Below, piece after piece: positions 8,392 to 17,739 of a DNA stretch of 64,000 bases. The stretch comes from Sphingopyxis sp. CCNWLW2 (GTDB lineage Bacteria; Pseudomonadota; Alphaproteobacteria; Sphingomonadales; Sphingomonadaceae). Both the position numbers and the translations under genes were made by a program. The DNA lies in assembly GCF_037095755.1 (NCBI RefSeq), contig NZ_JBAWKJ010000001.1:496001-560000 (forward strand). The letters run 5' to 3'. The notes under the pieces are model-generated. The model ran no database searches. It was not told the DNA's origin and saw only the letters and a program-made list of their open reading frames with translations. How positions within the stretch are numbered: the first letter of the stretch is position 1; the number at the start of each line of letters is the position of its first letter.

Positions 8392-9234
8392 ATGACCAGC
8401 AACTTCACTCGCCCCGCCCTCGTCTGTAACCTGCGCAGCGGCAGCTCCGACGAGGCTCTCGTCGGCCGTTTGATCGAGATATGCGATGCAGCGGGCGCGC
8501 CGCTCGTCCGCACCGTGATCCTTCCCGACGACGACCTGCCATCAGCCGCCTCGCTGGAGGGCGACGGCATCGACCTGCTGCTGGTCCTCAGCGGCGACGG
8601 CACAGTCAACGCTACCGCGAGCAAGCTCGAAACATGGCGCGGCGCGATGCTGCCGCTTCCCGGCGGGACGCTCAACCTGTTCCACAAGACGCTGCATGGC
8701 GATCGCGGTCCCGAGAATATTTTGCAGGATGCGCTCGCGGGCAAGGCGCGGCGCGTCCATCCGCCGACGATCCTCTGCGACGCGGGGCGCGCCTATATTG
8801 GTGTCATCGCGGGGCCGACGACGGCATGGGCCGAAGTTCGCGAGCAATTCCGTTCGCTCAGCCTCAGCGGCCTGGTCGAAACCATCCCCGATGCGATCGA
8901 CGCGACGCTTCATGGCGACGGCGTTCGCATCCGCGGCTCGGACGAATCGTTCCAGGCGATCAACCTGACGCCAAAGCCCGACCGCATCCTCGCCGAGGGG
9001 CTGATCACCGACAGCGCCGGGTCGATCCTGAGCCACGGGATCGCCTGGCTTGGCGGCGATTTCCGCGAAGGACCGAGCGTCGACCTGTCCGAACGCCGCA
9101 CGGTGGTCATCGAAAGCAATGGATCGATCGGCCTGCTCCTCGACGGAGAACCCGCCGAATTGCCGTCCGGGGCAACTTATCGCCTCGAGGGCAGCCCGCT
9201 CGCATTTCTCGCCACGGCACCCGCCACGCCATGA
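8392..9234 (+). CDS. Diacylglycerol kinase catalytic-domain protein
   Basis: A 280-residue lipid-kinase-fold protein. The ATP-binding motif is SGDGTVN (around residue 67-73) and LPLPGGTLNLFHKTL takes the place of the conserved GTxNDxA loop. The family phosphorylates diacylglycerol, sphingosine-type or similar lipids at the inner face of the membrane, or binds them. At 280 residues it is near the usual 290-300. It overlaps the next gene by 4 bases. Sphingomonads contain sphingolipids, so a long-chain-base substrate is conceivable, but nothing in the sequence decides this. Confidence 0.85.
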   Translation: MTSNFTRPALVCNLRSGSSDEALVGRLIEICDAAGAPLVRTVILPDDDLPSAASLEGDGIDLLLVLSGDGTVNATASKLETWRGAMLPLPGGTLNLFHKTLHGDRGPENILQDALAGKARRVHPPTILCDAGRAYIGVIAGPTTAWAEVREQFRSLSLSGLVETIPDAIDATLHGDGVRIRGSDESFQAINLTPKPDRILAEGLITDSAGSILSHGIAWLGGDFREGPSVDLSERRTVVIESNGSIGLLLDGEPAELPSGATYRLEGSPLAFLATAPATP

Positions 9235-10079
9235 CGTGGCTCTTCCACATCAGCGACCTGCATTTCGGGCTCGAGGACCGCGCCGCGCTCGCCTGGTTCA
9301 CCGAGTGCGTGCGCCGCGAGCAGCCCGATGCGGTGCTGATCACCGGCGACCTCACGATGCGCGCGCGCAGCCATGAATTTGCCGCGGCGTGCGACTGGAT
9401 CGGCGCGCTCGATGTGCCGGTGACGGTCGAGGTCGGCAACCACGACCTCCCCTATTTCAATCCGATCGAGCGCTTCTTCTACCCCTATCGCCGCATTCGC
9501 GGGATCGAGCGGCTGGTCGAACGCGAGCTCGATCTGGCCGGCGTTGCGGTGGTGCCGCTCAAGACCACGGCGCGCGCGCAATGGCGGCTCGACTGGTCGA
9601 AAGGCTGGGTGACGCCGAAAGCACTCGCCAAGACGCTCGCCGCGATCGACGCCCTGCCCCCTCGCACTACAATATTGGTGACCGCGCACCATCCACTGGT
9701 CGAGGCGGGCACCAAGGGACGCGCGCTGACCCGCGGCGGCGAGCGCGCACTGGCCGCGCTGGCAGAGCGCGGCGTCACCGCGGTGCTTACCGGCCATGTC
9801 CACGACGCCTTCGATCTCGTCGCGCAAACCGCAGCCGGTCCGATCCGCATGATCGGCGCCGGCACGCTGTCGCAGCGCATCCGGTCGACCCCGCCCAGCT
9901 TCAACGAACTGCGCATCGAGAGCGGTGCGATCGCGGTCCGCGTTCGCAACGTCGAAGCGGTTCCGACCCCCGACATGCAGATCGACGACGTGCCGCCCGA
10001 CGCGCTGCCGCCGCGCGCACCCGGCGAACCCGTTGCACCGATCGATGCCGTGCCGCCGGTCGACCCGCCGGTGCATTGA
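9231..10079 (+). CDS. Calcineurin-like metallophosphoesterase
   Basis: A 282-residue metallophosphoesterase. The metal-binding blocks are in order: SDLHFG (Asp9, His11), GDLT (Asp40), GNHD (Asn70, His71), TAHHP and TGHVHD. The family hydrolyses phosphomono- or diesters, including cyclic nucleotides and lipid intermediates such as UDP-diacylglucosamine. The ATG at 9231 lies in the stop of the lipid kinase gene, so the two form a kinase/phosphoesterase pair. The last 40 residues are Pro/Asp-rich and probably disordered. Confidence 0.9.
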   Translation: MTWLFHISDLHFGLEDRAALAWFTECVRREQPDAVLITGDLTMRARSHEFAAACDWIGALDVPVTVEVGNHDLPYFNPIERFFYPYRRIRGIERLVERELDLAGVAVVPLKTTARAQWRLDWSKGWVTPKALAKTLAAIDALPPRTTILVTAHHPLVEAGTKGRALTRGGERALAALAERGVTAVLTGHVHDAFDLVAQTAAGPIRMIGAGTLSQRIRSTPPSFNELRIESGAIAVRVRNVEAVPTPDMQIDDVPPDALPPRAPGEPVAPIDAVPPVDPPVH

Positions 10080-10135
10080 CGCCGCGCCTTATCCCGTTAC
10101 GTTGCAAGAAAAAACGCAAAATGGGATGAGAGACG

Positions 10136-11224
10136 ATGCTGACCAAAGGCGATGATTTCCCGCTGCACCAGAGCGCCGAGCCGATTGCCTTCGCGGGCAC
10201 CGACCGCAATTTCTATGATCGCTATTTCTTCAACGGCTATTCGTCCGACTGCTCAGTCTTCTTCGCCGCGGCGATGGGCTTCTATCCGCAGCTCGGCATC
10301 GTCGACGCTGCTTTCTGCGTGCTGGTCGATGGGGTGCAGCATAATCTGCGCGCGAGCCGCCGCTCGGGCGGCGAAAGGCTCGACCTGTCGGTGGGCCCGA
10401 TCGCGATCAGCATCGACGCACCGCTCGAAACGCTGACGCTGCGTATCGCGCCTAACGATGGCCCGCTCGCCGCCGAGCTGCGTTTCATCGCGCGGCATTT
10501 TCCGATCGAGGAGCCCCGCTTTACGCGTCGCAATGGCACGCGCCTGTTCATGGACTATACGCGCATGACCCAGAACGGCCATTGGTCGGGATGGCTCTCG
10601 GTCGACGGTGCGCGTGTCAATGTCGGCGCCGGTTGGGCCGGAACGCGCGACCGCAGCTGGGGTATCCGCCCCGTCGGCGCGGCCGAGCCGCAGCCGCCGC
10701 CGCAGGGCAATTTCCACCAATTCTTCTGGTTGTGGACGCCGTGCAATTTTGAGGATCGCTCGCTCTTCTTTCACAGCAACGACGACGGCGAAGGGAGCCC
10801 GTGGAACCGCCGCGCGGTGCTGGTCGACGGCAATGGCGGCGAGCGCCATTATGCCGATCCCGTATTTGCGGCCGAGTGGCAGCCGGGCACGCGGCGCCTG
10901 AAAAAGTTGACCGCCGATTTTCATGGCAGCACCCGGCTGACGCTCTGCCCGAACGGGCCGACCTTCGCGATGAGCGGGCTCGGTTATACGCATCCCGTCT
11001 GGGGTCACGGGTTCGACCATGGCGACCTCGAGGTCGCGCACGACAGCCTGTCCGAAGCCGAGCGGCAATGGGGCAATCCGCTCGCGATGCATGTGCAGGC
11101 ACTCGTCCGCGCCGACCTCGCCGACGGCGACCGCCGCGAGAGCGGCATTGGCGTGCTCGAACAATTGTTCGTCGGGCCGCACGCCCCGACGGGCCTCACC
11201 GGCCTGATGGACCCCGCGCCGTGA
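10136..11224 (+). CDS. Conserved protein, lipocalin/AttH-like beta-rich fold (unknown function)
   Basis: A 362-residue protein with no signal peptide or membrane segment. It is rich in Trp, His and aromatic beta strands (FHQFFWLWTPCNFED, HPVWGHGFDHGDL), which resembles the hydroxyneurosporene-synthase/AttH lipocalin-like superfamily; this is a resemblance by pattern only. It overlaps by 4 bases a GTG-started aminoglycoside-phosphotransferase-like kinase, and the pair probably forms one operon. Function, substrate and pathway are unknown. Confidence 0.6.
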   Translation: MLTKGDDFPLHQSAEPIAFAGTDRNFYDRYFFNGYSSDCSVFFAAAMGFYPQLGIVDAAFCVLVDGVQHNLRASRRSGGERLDLSVGPIAISIDAPLETLTLRIAPNDGPLAAELRFIARHFPIEEPRFTRRNGTRLFMDYTRMTQNGHWSGWLSVDGARVNVGAGWAGTRDRSWGIRPVGAAEPQPPPQGNFHQFFWLWTPCNFEDRSLFFHSNDDGEGSPWNRRAVLVDGNGGERHYADPVFAAEWQPGTRRLKKLTADFHGSTRLTLCPNGPTFAMSGLGYTHPVWGHGFDHGDLEVAHDSLSEAERQWGNPLAMHVQALVRADLADGDRRESGIGVLEQLFVGPHAPTGLTGLMDPAP

Positions 11225-12261
11225 ATTTTCCGACGTCGCCCGAGGCGATGACGCCGGCGTGGCTTGGTGCGGTGCTCGGGCATCCGGAAAGGTTGAAGGG
11301 TTTCGTCGCGGCCAAGGTCGGCACCGGACAGATGTGCGACAGCTATCGCCTGACGCTCGACTGGGAGGACGGCGTCGATGCCCCCGCGACGGTGATCGCC
11401 AAATGCCCCAGCCATGACGAGGCGAGCCGCAATATTGCCAAGCTTACCGGCACCTATGTCAAGGAAATCAGCTGGTATCGCGAGCTTGCCGCCGCCAGCG
11501 GCGTTCCCGCGCCGATCTGCCACCATTGCGATATCGCCGACGATGACGTCGATTTTGTCCTGATCCTGTCGGATCTCGCGCCGGCACGCGCGGGCGACCA
11601 GCTTGCCGGCCTCGGCCTTTCCGGGCTGATCCCTTGCATCGAAGCGGCGGCAAAGCTTCACGCCTATCTGTGGAACGACGCCCGGCTCGCGCAGATGCCC
11701 TCGCTTGCACGCGACAATGCCGGGCTGATCCGCACGCTGTTCCCCCAGCTCTATGCCGGTTTTCGTGAGCGTTATGCGGCAAGGCTCGCGCCCGAGGTGC
11801 TCGACCTCGGCGCCGGGCTCGTTACGAAACTCGACGCCTATCTGGCGCGCGAGCCTTCGGTCCGGACGATCGTCCATGGCGACCTGCGCGTCGACAATAT
11901 CCTCTTCGCCCCCGACGGCAAAACCTGCTGGATCGTCGACTGGCAGACGCTGGGGCGCGGCAGCGGCGCCGCCGACCTCGCCTATCTGGTCGGCACCAGC
12001 ATCGCCGACCCGGACGAGCGCGCGGCGGCCGACCGGCCCGCCTTCGACCATTGGATCGCGGCGCTGACCGCCGCGGGCGTTGCGCCCGATGCCGAAGCGC
12101 TGTGGACCGATTACCGCGTCGGGGCCTTGAGCGGCTATTTCATGGCGGTCTTCGCATCGATGAGCGTCGAACGCACCGAACGCGGCGACGAGATGTTCGC
12201 GGTGATGGCCGAACGGCCGGCGCGACAGGCGTTGGCGCTCGGAAGCCTCGACCTGCTCTAA
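11221..12261 (+). CDS. Aminoglycoside phosphotransferase-like (APH/choline kinase fold) protein
   Basis: A 346-residue protein kinase-like-fold enzyme. The catalytic loop VHGDLRVDNILF (Asp base, Asn metal ligand) and the following IVDWQ metal-binding motif are intact. The family phosphorylates small hydroxylated molecules (choline, ethanolamine, macrolides, acyl-CoA-linked alcohols); drug resistance is not implied. The start is GTG at 11221, which overlaps the stop of the upstream gene (GTGA), giving an N-terminus MNFPTSPEAM. It ends 42 bases before a bidirectional terminator shared with rpsI. Confidence 0.82.
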   Translation: MNFPTSPEAMTPAWLGAVLGHPERLKGFVAAKVGTGQMCDSYRLTLDWEDGVDAPATVIAKCPSHDEASRNIAKLTGTYVKEISWYRELAAASGVPAPICHHCDIADDDVDFVLILSDLAPARAGDQLAGLGLSGLIPCIEAAAKLHAYLWNDARLAQMPSLARDNAGLIRTLFPQLYAGFRERYAARLAPEVLDLGAGLVTKLDAYLAREPSVRTIVHGDLRVDNILFAPDGKTCWIVDWQTLGRGSGAADLAYLVGTSIADPDERAAADRPAFDHWIAALTAAGVAPDAEALWTDYRVGALSGYFMAVFASMSVERTERGDEMFAVMAERPARQALALGSLDLL

Positions 12262-12302
12262 CCGAGCCGGTGCGGCGTCGGATCGCCCGTTTCCCAACGG
12301 AA

Positions 12303-12330
12303 AAGGGCGGCCCGTTGCCGGACCGCCCTT
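12303..12330. terminator. Bidirectional intrinsic terminator between convergent genes
   Basis: A stem-loop with arms AAGGGCGG (12303-12310) and CCGCCCTT (12323-12330), an inner CCG/CGG pairing and a TTGC loop. It is followed by CCTTTCTC on the plus strand and preceded by AAAA for the minus strand, so it can end the APH-like gene transcript and, weakly, that of rpsI. Confidence 0.7.
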
Positions 12331-12361
12331 CCTTTCTCCGTCCGTCGACGAAAGAAACTGA

Positions 12362-12859
12362 TTAGCGCTTCGAGAACTGGAAGCTGCGGCGGGCCTTGGC
12401 CTTGCCGTACTTCTTACGCTCGACGGCGCGGCTGTCGCGGGTCAGGAAGCCGGCCGACTTCACAACGCCGCGCAGCGCGGGTTCGAAGCGGGTCAGCGCC
12501 TGGGCGATGCCGTGCAGAACGGCGCCCGCCTGGCCCGAGAGGCCGCCGCCCTTGACGGTTGCGATCACGTCATATTGGCCAACGCGCTCGGTCAGACCGA
12601 AGGGCTGGTTGATGACGAGACGCAGCGTCGGACGTGCGAAATAAACTTCCTGGTCGCGGCCGTTGACGGTGATCTTGCCCGTACCGGGCTTGACCCACAC
12701 GCGGGCGACGGCGTCCTTGCGGCGGCCGGTCGCATAGGCGCGGCCCTGCTTGTCGACGATCTTTTCGCGCAGCGGCGTGGTCGAGACCGGAGCAGCAACG
12801 GTGCCTTCGACGGCGCCGGCGAGATCCTTGAGATCGGTCATGGTCTGTTCGTCAGCCAT
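12362..12859 (-). CDS. rpsI: 30S ribosomal protein S9
   Basis: A 165-residue S9 protein of the small ribosomal subunit. The conserved core ([24 protein letters not shown]) and the C-terminal tail ending in FSKR, which reaches the P-site tRNA, are both present. The N-terminal 30 residues are an extension common in alphaproteobacteria. Its ATG overlaps the last base of rplM, giving the standard rplM-rpsI operon. Confidence 0.98.
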   Translation of the reverse strand: MADEQTMTDLKDLAGAVEGTVAAPVSTTPLREKIVDKQGRAYATGRRKDAVARVWVKPGTGKITVNGRDQEVYFARPTLRLVINQPFGLTERVGQYDVIATVKGGGLSGQAGAVLHGIAQALTRFEPALRGVVKSAGFLTRDSRAVERKKYGKAKARRSFQFSKR

Positions 12860-13338
12860 TATGCACCCACCTTGTTCTTGCGGTTCATCGACGCGACGTC
12901 GATCACTTCGGGGCTCTGCCCTTCATGCGGATGTTCGGTGCCGGCGAAGATGCGCAGGTTGCGCATCTGCTGGCGGCCAAGCGGGCCACGCGGGATCATG
13001 CGTTCGACGGCCTTTTCGAGCACGCGCTCGGGGAAACGGCCTTCGAGGATCTTCGCGGGGCTCGTTTCCTTGATGCCGCCGGCATAGCCGGTGTGCTTGT
13101 AGTAGCGCTTGTCGGCCAGCTTCTTGCCGGTGAACGCCACCTTCTCGGCGTTGATGACGATGACATTGTCACCGCAATCGACGTGCGGGGTGAACGACGG
13201 CTTGTGCTTGCCGCGCAGGATGTTGGCGATGATCGATGCAACGCGGCCCACAACGAGACCCTCGGCGTCGATCAGCACCCATTTCTTTTCGACCGTGGCA
13301 GCGTTCGCCGATACAGTCGTCTTGGTCAGCGCCTTCAT
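12859..13338 (-). CDS. rplM: 50S ribosomal protein L13
   Basis: A 159-residue L13 protein of the large ribosomal subunit, slightly longer than the 142 of Escherichia coli. The core [19 protein letters not shown], the [12 protein letters not shown] strand and [13 protein letters not shown] are as in the family. It is followed without a gap by rpsI. The promoter lies in the 169 bases upstream (13339-13507), which have no gene and include AT-richer DNA near 13490-13505. Confidence 0.98.
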   Translation of the reverse strand: MKALTKTTVSANAATVEKKWVLIDAEGLVVGRVASIIANILRGKHKPSFTPHVDCGDNVIVINAEKVAFTGKKLADKRYYKHTGYAGGIKETSPAKILEGRFPERVLEKAVERMIPRGPLGRQQMRNLRIFAGTEHPHEGQSPEVIDVASMNRKNKVGA

Positions 13339-13507
13339 GGCACGCTCCTTGACAGAGATGGACTAGGACGAGCGACACGCGCCGCCCGAAACAAACCGCG
13401 CCGCCTGATCCCGACGGGACGCAGCGGCGCTTCGGAGCGGGCCAATGGCGAAAGCGGGGCGGAAAGTCAAGCAGATCGCGGCTTTGCTGACAGGTATTAT
13501 GATACCT

Positions 13508-14323
13508 TCAGCTTTGCGGGGCGATCGCCAGCGCGCGGACCCGCTCTTCGACGAGGGTCCGTCCGTCGCCCTCGGCGTCGACGATCCAGCTCTGCCGTTG
13601 CTCGCGCATCACCAGCCCCGTGGCGGTGTCGACGGTCCATAGATTGTCGATTTCCAGCGGCTTGGCGGCGCCGCCGACGGGTGCGGTATCGCGCTCGACC
13701 TTGGCGACCGTCTGCAACGCGCCGTCGCGCACGATCGACACGCTCGTGCCGTCCGCCTGCGCCGCGAGCGGAATGGCGCCATTTGCGGGCGCAACGAGTG
13801 CCCGGATATCGGCGGTCGCCAAGCGGTCGCGTTCGGCTGCGGGCAAGGCGGCGATCAACTGCGCGAGCTGCCGGGCTTCGGGGCGTCCCGCCTTGGCCCC
13901 CACGGCCTCAATCCGCGCCGTCACCCGCTCCCACAACGCGTCCGGGTCGACAAGACCGATCCGGCTGCCGTCGGGCGCGACAAGATAGGCCATCGTTTCG
14001 CCGACCAGCGGCTCGAGCATCAACGACAGCGCACGGGTCACTTCGGGGCGGGCATCCGAATCGATCCGCTGCAGCACCGCCTCGAGCCGGTAACCGCGCC
14101 CGACGCGCTGCCATTGCAGCGCATAGGTGAGCGAGAAATTGACCAGCGCCCCTTCGCGGCCGATCCGGCGCGTCGTCACGCGATAGGTCATCGGCCGGCC
14201 CACCGGGGGAGCGAACTGGAAATGCGCGGCCGCCGCGGCCGGAACATCGCCCGGCACGGGGGACGGAAGGGATTGGGCCGCCAGTAGCAAGAATGCGCCG
14301 CCGAGACCGCCGACCGAAATCAT
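13508..14323 (-). CDS. Secreted protein of unknown function downstream of heme A synthase
   Basis: A 271-residue protein with a signal-peptide-like N-terminus (MISVGGLGGAFLLLAAQSLP...A). The mature part is predicted beta-rich, with alternating hydrophobic residues (MTYRVTTRRIG, ALQWQRVGRGYRLEAVLQRI) of the kind seen in periplasmic lipoprotein-transport-like folds. The ATG at 14323 overlaps the stop of the heme A synthase gene (ATGA), so the two are coupled. I do not recognise a named family with certainty; it may belong to the DUF6263-like group of exported proteins. Confidence 0.75.
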   Translation of the reverse strand: MISVGGLGGAFLLLAAQSLPSPVPGDVPAAAAAHFQFAPPVGRPMTYRVTTRRIGREGALVNFSLTYALQWQRVGRGYRLEAVLQRIDSDARPEVTRALSLMLEPLVGETMAYLVAPDGSRIGLVDPDALWERVTARIEAVGAKAGRPEARQLAQLIAALPAAERDRLATADIRALVAPANGAIPLAAQADGTSVSIVRDGALQTVAKVERDTAPVGGAAKPLEIDNLWTVDTATGLVMREQRQSWIVDAEGDGRTLVEERVRALAIAPQS

Positions 14324-15369
14324 GCCGCGCGGCGGCCCAGCCGGTGGAGCCCCGCCGCGGCGATGGCGACGAGGATCGCGCCGGTCACCTGATGCCACAC
14401 GGCAACCCACATCGAAACGCCCGATACGACGGTCCAGATGCCGAGCAGCATCTGCGCCGCAACCACGGCGACGAGCAGCCGCGCCTCGATAGGCGCGCCG
14501 CGCCGCGACAAGCTGCGCGCGAGGAGGAGCAGCGCGAGCGCCGCGGCCCACGACCACCAGCGATGGAGGAAATGGATCAGGAAGGGATCGTTGGTCAGCG
14601 CGATCCAGGCACCGCCCGCCCAGTCGATACCCTCGGGCACGAAATGATCGTTCATCAGCGGCCATGTGCTCGCGACAGAACCGGCGTTGAGCCCCGCAAC
14701 CCATGCGCCGAGCAGCAGCTGGACGAAGAGGATCGCGATGATGCCGATCGCGGGTCCGGTCAGGCGCGCCGGCCGCGCGGCGGGATCGCGCGCCAGCCTG
14801 TCCAGGTCGCGCGCCGTCCACACCAGCCCTGCGAGCAGGAACAGCGCGGTCAGCAAATGCGTCGCGAGGCGAAAATGGCTGACGTCGACGCGATATTCGA
14901 GGCCCGAGGCGACCATCCACCAGCCGATCGCGCCCTGCAATCCAACGAGCGCGGCAAGCGCGAGCAAGCGCCAGCCATATCCCGCCGGGATCGCGCGTCG
15001 CCAAGCGTACCAGATCAAGGGCACGACCAGCGCCATGCCGACAAGGCGGCCGAGGATACGGTGCAGCCACTCCCAGAAAAAGATCGCCTTGAACCCCGCC
15101 AGCGTCATGCCGAGGTTGATCTCCTTATATTCGGGGATCTGCTTGTACTTCTCGAATTCCGCGATCCATCCCGCCTCGCTCAGCGGCGGCAGCACGCCCG
15201 AAACGGGGCGCCATTCAGTGATCGAAAGCCCCGATTCGGTGAGGCGGGTGATACCGCCGACCCCGACCACGATGATCACCAGCAGTGCGACCGCCCAGAG
15301 CCAGCGCGCGAGCGCCGCGGGGCGGGGTTGGCGGGCGGCAGGCGCCGGCAAGACAGAGGCGTGCGTCAT
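14320..15369 (-). CDS. ctaA: Heme A synthase (COX15/CtaA family)
   Basis: A 349-residue membrane protein with eight hydrophobic helices that oxidises heme O to heme A for the aa3-type cytochrome oxidase. Seen are the first-helix motif GGITRLTESGLSITEWRPVSGVLPP, FFWEWLHRILGR with a heme-ligand His, VSHFRLATHL, HFLHRWWSW and VWHQVTGA with the other His residues. I start at ATG 15369 (MTHASVLP); GTG/ATG 36 bases upstream is possible. It is divergent from the M48 peptidase gene. Confidence 0.95.
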   Translation of the reverse strand: MTHASVLPAPAARQPRPAALARWLWAVALLVIIVVGVGGITRLTESGLSITEWRPVSGVLPPLSEAGWIAEFEKYKQIPEYKEINLGMTLAGFKAIFFWEWLHRILGRLVGMALVVPLIWYAWRRAIPAGYGWRLLALAALVGLQGAIGWWMVASGLEYRVDVSHFRLATHLLTALFLLAGLVWTARDLDRLARDPAARPARLTGPAIGIIAILFVQLLLGAWVAGLNAGSVASTWPLMNDHFVPEGIDWAGGAWIALTNDPFLIHFLHRWWSWAAALALLLLARSLSRRGAPIEARLLVAVVAAQMLLGIWTVVSGVSMWVAVWHQVTGAILVAIAAAGLHRLGRRAA

Positions 15370-15473
15370 GGCCCGCCCTATCGGCGCTTGCCGGGCGATA
15401 GGCAAGAGGTCGGGGTCCGGACATAAGGGGGAAATTCATGGCCCCGACAGGTGCGACTTGATAGGGGGAGCCG

Positions 15474-16466
15474 ATGCCGCACCGCGCCCCGATGATCCTT
15501 GCCGCCCTGCTGGCGTCGATGGCAGCGCCCGTGCTGGCGGCGGCGCCCGCCGAACCATCGCCCTATGCCGCATTGGCGTCGACCGAGGCGCGCGTCGCCG
15601 CCATCGGCTTTCGGCTGACAACCGCCAACGCCGCCTGGTGCCCGCTGCGCCAGCCGCAGTTCGGGTGGATATGGGGCGACCCGCGCCTCTATGACAAGGC
15701 GCAGCGGCCTGCGGCGCTTGCAGCTTATCGGGCGGTCGAACGGGATGCAGCCTTTGTCGCGGCGGTCGCGCCGGGCTCTCCCGCTGCTCGGGCAGGTTTG
15801 CATGTGGGCGACGGTGTCGCCTGGGTCGATATGGCGCCGGTCGCGAATGGCATCGGCGACCATCCCTTCGCACGCATCACCGCGCTCGAACAAAGGCTGG
15901 CCGCCCTGCCGACCAACGCCGCGATTTGGCTGGGCGTTACCGACGGGCGGACCGTTCCACTGACCCCCGTGCCCGGATGTGTCAGCGACTTTCGCGTCGA
16001 GGCCAATGAAAGGCCCGCCGCCGTCGCCGACGGACGGATGGTCCTCGTCAATCAGGGGCTTGCCGATTTCGCCGCCGATGACGAGGAGCTCGCGGCCGCG
16101 ATCGCGCACGAGCTGGCGCATAATATATTGCGCCACCGCGCGCGACTCGATGCGGCGGGGGTCGATCGCGGGCTCGGCAAGCAATTCGGCCGCAACGCCC
16201 GCCTGTTCAAACAGACCGAGGTCGAAGCCGATCGGCTGTCGGTGTGGCTGCTCGCCGGCGCGGGCTATGATCCCGCCGCGGCAGCGCGTTTCTGGTCGCG
16301 CTTCGGTCAGCGAAAGGGGCGGCCGATGTTCCAGGCCAGCACCCACCCGAACTGGCGCGACCGCGTCGCGGCGCTCGAAGCCGAAGCATCGGCGATCGCT
16401 TCGCTGCGCAAGGCGGGCCAGCCGCTGCGCCCGCCGCTGATCGACGCCCCACCGCCCTTGGAATAG
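15474..16466 (+). CDS. Secreted M48-family metallopeptidase with PDZ-like segment
   Basis: A 330-residue exported zinc protease. The first 25 residues form a signal peptide ending in AAAPAEP. A PDZ-like stretch (AAVAPGSPAARAGLHVGDGVAWVD) comes before the catalytic domain, whose zinc motif is HELAHNILRH (HExxH) with the third ligand Glu in KQTEVEADRL. The order PDZ then M48 differs from HtpX (membrane) and fits periplasmic BepA-like quality-control peptidases only loosely. It is a single gene, followed 57 bases later by msrA. Confidence 0.9.
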   Translation: MPHRAPMILAALLASMAAPVLAAAPAEPSPYAALASTEARVAAIGFRLTTANAAWCPLRQPQFGWIWGDPRLYDKAQRPAALAAYRAVERDAAFVAAVAPGSPAARAGLHVGDGVAWVDMAPVANGIGDHPFARITALEQRLAALPTNAAIWLGVTDGRTVPLTPVPGCVSDFRVEANERPAAVADGRMVLVNQGLADFAADDEELAAAIAHELAHNILRHRARLDAAGVDRGLGKQFGRNARLFKQTEVEADRLSVWLLAGAGYDPAAAARFWSRFGQRKGRPMFQASTHPNWRDRVAALEAEASAIASLRKAGQPLRPPLIDAPPPLE

Positions 16467-16523
16467 GCGCGCGCGCATCCTATTTCGGGAACAATCACCT
16501 CTTCCCGAAAAGGATCGACACCC

Positions 16524-17060
16524 ATGACCCGTGAGACTGCCATTTTCGCCGGGGGCTGCTTCTGGTGCACCGAAGCCGTGTTCCAGTCGCTCAGCGGAGT
16601 CGAGGGCGTCGAGAGCGGCTATATCGGCGGGACCATCGAGAATCCGACCTATAAGCAGGTTTGCGGCGGCGACACCGGCCATGCCGAAGCAATCCGCATT
16701 ACATTCGACCCCGCCGTCATTTCCTACGACGACCTGCTCGACGTCCATTTTGCGACGCACGATCCGACGACGCTCAATCGCCAGGGCAACGACATCGGCA
16801 CCCAGTATCGCAGCGCCCTCTTCCCGCTCGATGCGGCGCAGGGCGACGCCGCGCGCGCCGGAATCACCCGTGCCGCCGCCGATTGGCCCGCACCCATCGT
16901 CACCACGATCGAGAGTGCGTCCCAATGGTATCCGGCCGAGGATTACCACCAGTCCTATTGGGACGGCGAAGGCCAGCGCAATCCCTATTGCATGGCGGTC
17001 ATCCCGCCGAAGCTGGCTAAACTTCGCAAGGGATTCAGTGATCGTTTGCGCGCCGAATAG
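16524..17060 (+). CDS. msrA: Peptide-methionine (S)-S-oxide reductase
   Basis: A 178-residue MsrA that repairs the S-form of oxidised methionine. The catalytic motif GGCFWCTE has the nucleophile Cys12 and the partner Cys15; the motif [12 protein letters not shown] and the EDYHQ signature near residue 140 also match. No MsrB domain is fused and no MsrB gene is adjacent. The last residues lack the resolving C-terminal Cys pair seen in some MsrA proteins. Confidence 0.97.
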   Translation: MTRETAIFAGGCFWCTEAVFQSLSGVEGVESGYIGGTIENPTYKQVCGGDTGHAEAIRITFDPAVISYDDLLDVHFATHDPTTLNRQGNDIGTQYRSALFPLDAAQGDAARAGITRAAADWPAPIVTTIESASQWYPAEDYHQSYWDGEGQRNPYCMAVIPPKLAKLRKGFSDRLRAE

Positions 17061-17166
17061 ACGAGCGTGAATCGACGCGGCGGCTGTTGCAATATGGCCG
17101 CATGACGTCACTTTTCATTGACTTTCCAATTGTTTTGTCTAGCGGACGCGCCTTCGCTGGGGCAGG

Positions 17167-17739
17167 ATGCCCCTGAAACGCAGTTGGGGGCGCGGCCAGG
17201 TGCTGGCATCACTGTTTCTGATCGGCGCGTTGGTGACGACGCCGCAGATGTCGGTTCAAGCCGCAGGACAGACCGTTGTCGAAGACGGCTCGGGCGGGAT
17301 GGCCCGCGCCGTCAACCGGATGGTCGGCGGCATCGTCAGCTATGCAAGCTGGCCCGATGGCTCGGCCGCCGCCGCCCGGACGATGTGCATCGTCGGCACG
17401 CCGCGGCTGACCGATCGCATGGCCCCCGATGTTCCGGGCCCCGGTTCGGTAGCGGTCCGCCGGGCGACCACCGCCACCGTCACCCCCGAATGCGACATCC
17501 TGTTCCTCGGCCGGATGCCCGTCGCCGATCGCCGGCAACTCATCGCCTGGGTGCGCGGGCGCCCGGTCCTGACCATCACCGACGATGACGCCGCCTGCAT
17601 CTATGGCGCGATGTTCTGCCTCAGTAACAAGGCGGCGAGCATCAGCTTTTCGGTCAATATCGACGCGATCGGGCGCGGCCCGCTGCGCATCGATCCGCGC
17701 GTGCTGCGCATCGGTGGCGGCAAAGGCGGCGCGGCATGA
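17167..17739 (+). CDS. yfiR: YfiR-family periplasmic protein (DUF4154)
   Basis: A 190-residue exported protein with a signal peptide ending in VQA-AG. It holds four cysteines (in TMCIVG, PECDILFLG, AACIYG and MFCL), the same number and spacing class as Pseudomonas aeruginosa YfiR, where they form two disulfides and redox state controls repression of the cyclase YfiN. It is followed, with a 4-base overlap, by a membrane GGDEF protein and then by an OmpA-like lipoprotein, matching the YfiR-YfiN-YfiB order. The symbol is by analogy of family and context. Confidence 0.82.
   Translation: MPLKRSWGRGQVLASLFLIGALVTTPQMSVQAAGQTVVEDGSGGMARAVNRMVGGIVSYASWPDGSAAAARTMCIVGTPRLTDRMAPDVPGPGSVAVRRATTATVTPECDILFLGRMPVADRRQLIAWVRGRPVLTITDDDAACIYGAMFCLSNKAASISFSVNIDAIGRGPLRIDPRVLRIGGGKGGAA

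Noticed and set aside
11221..12261. Aminoglycoside resistance gene
   Set aside because: The kinase fold is shared by many metabolic enzymes; no evidence for drug substrate.
15378..17111. Long open frame (577 codons) on the minus strand over the M48 and msrA genes
   Set aside because: Shadow frame caused by base composition.
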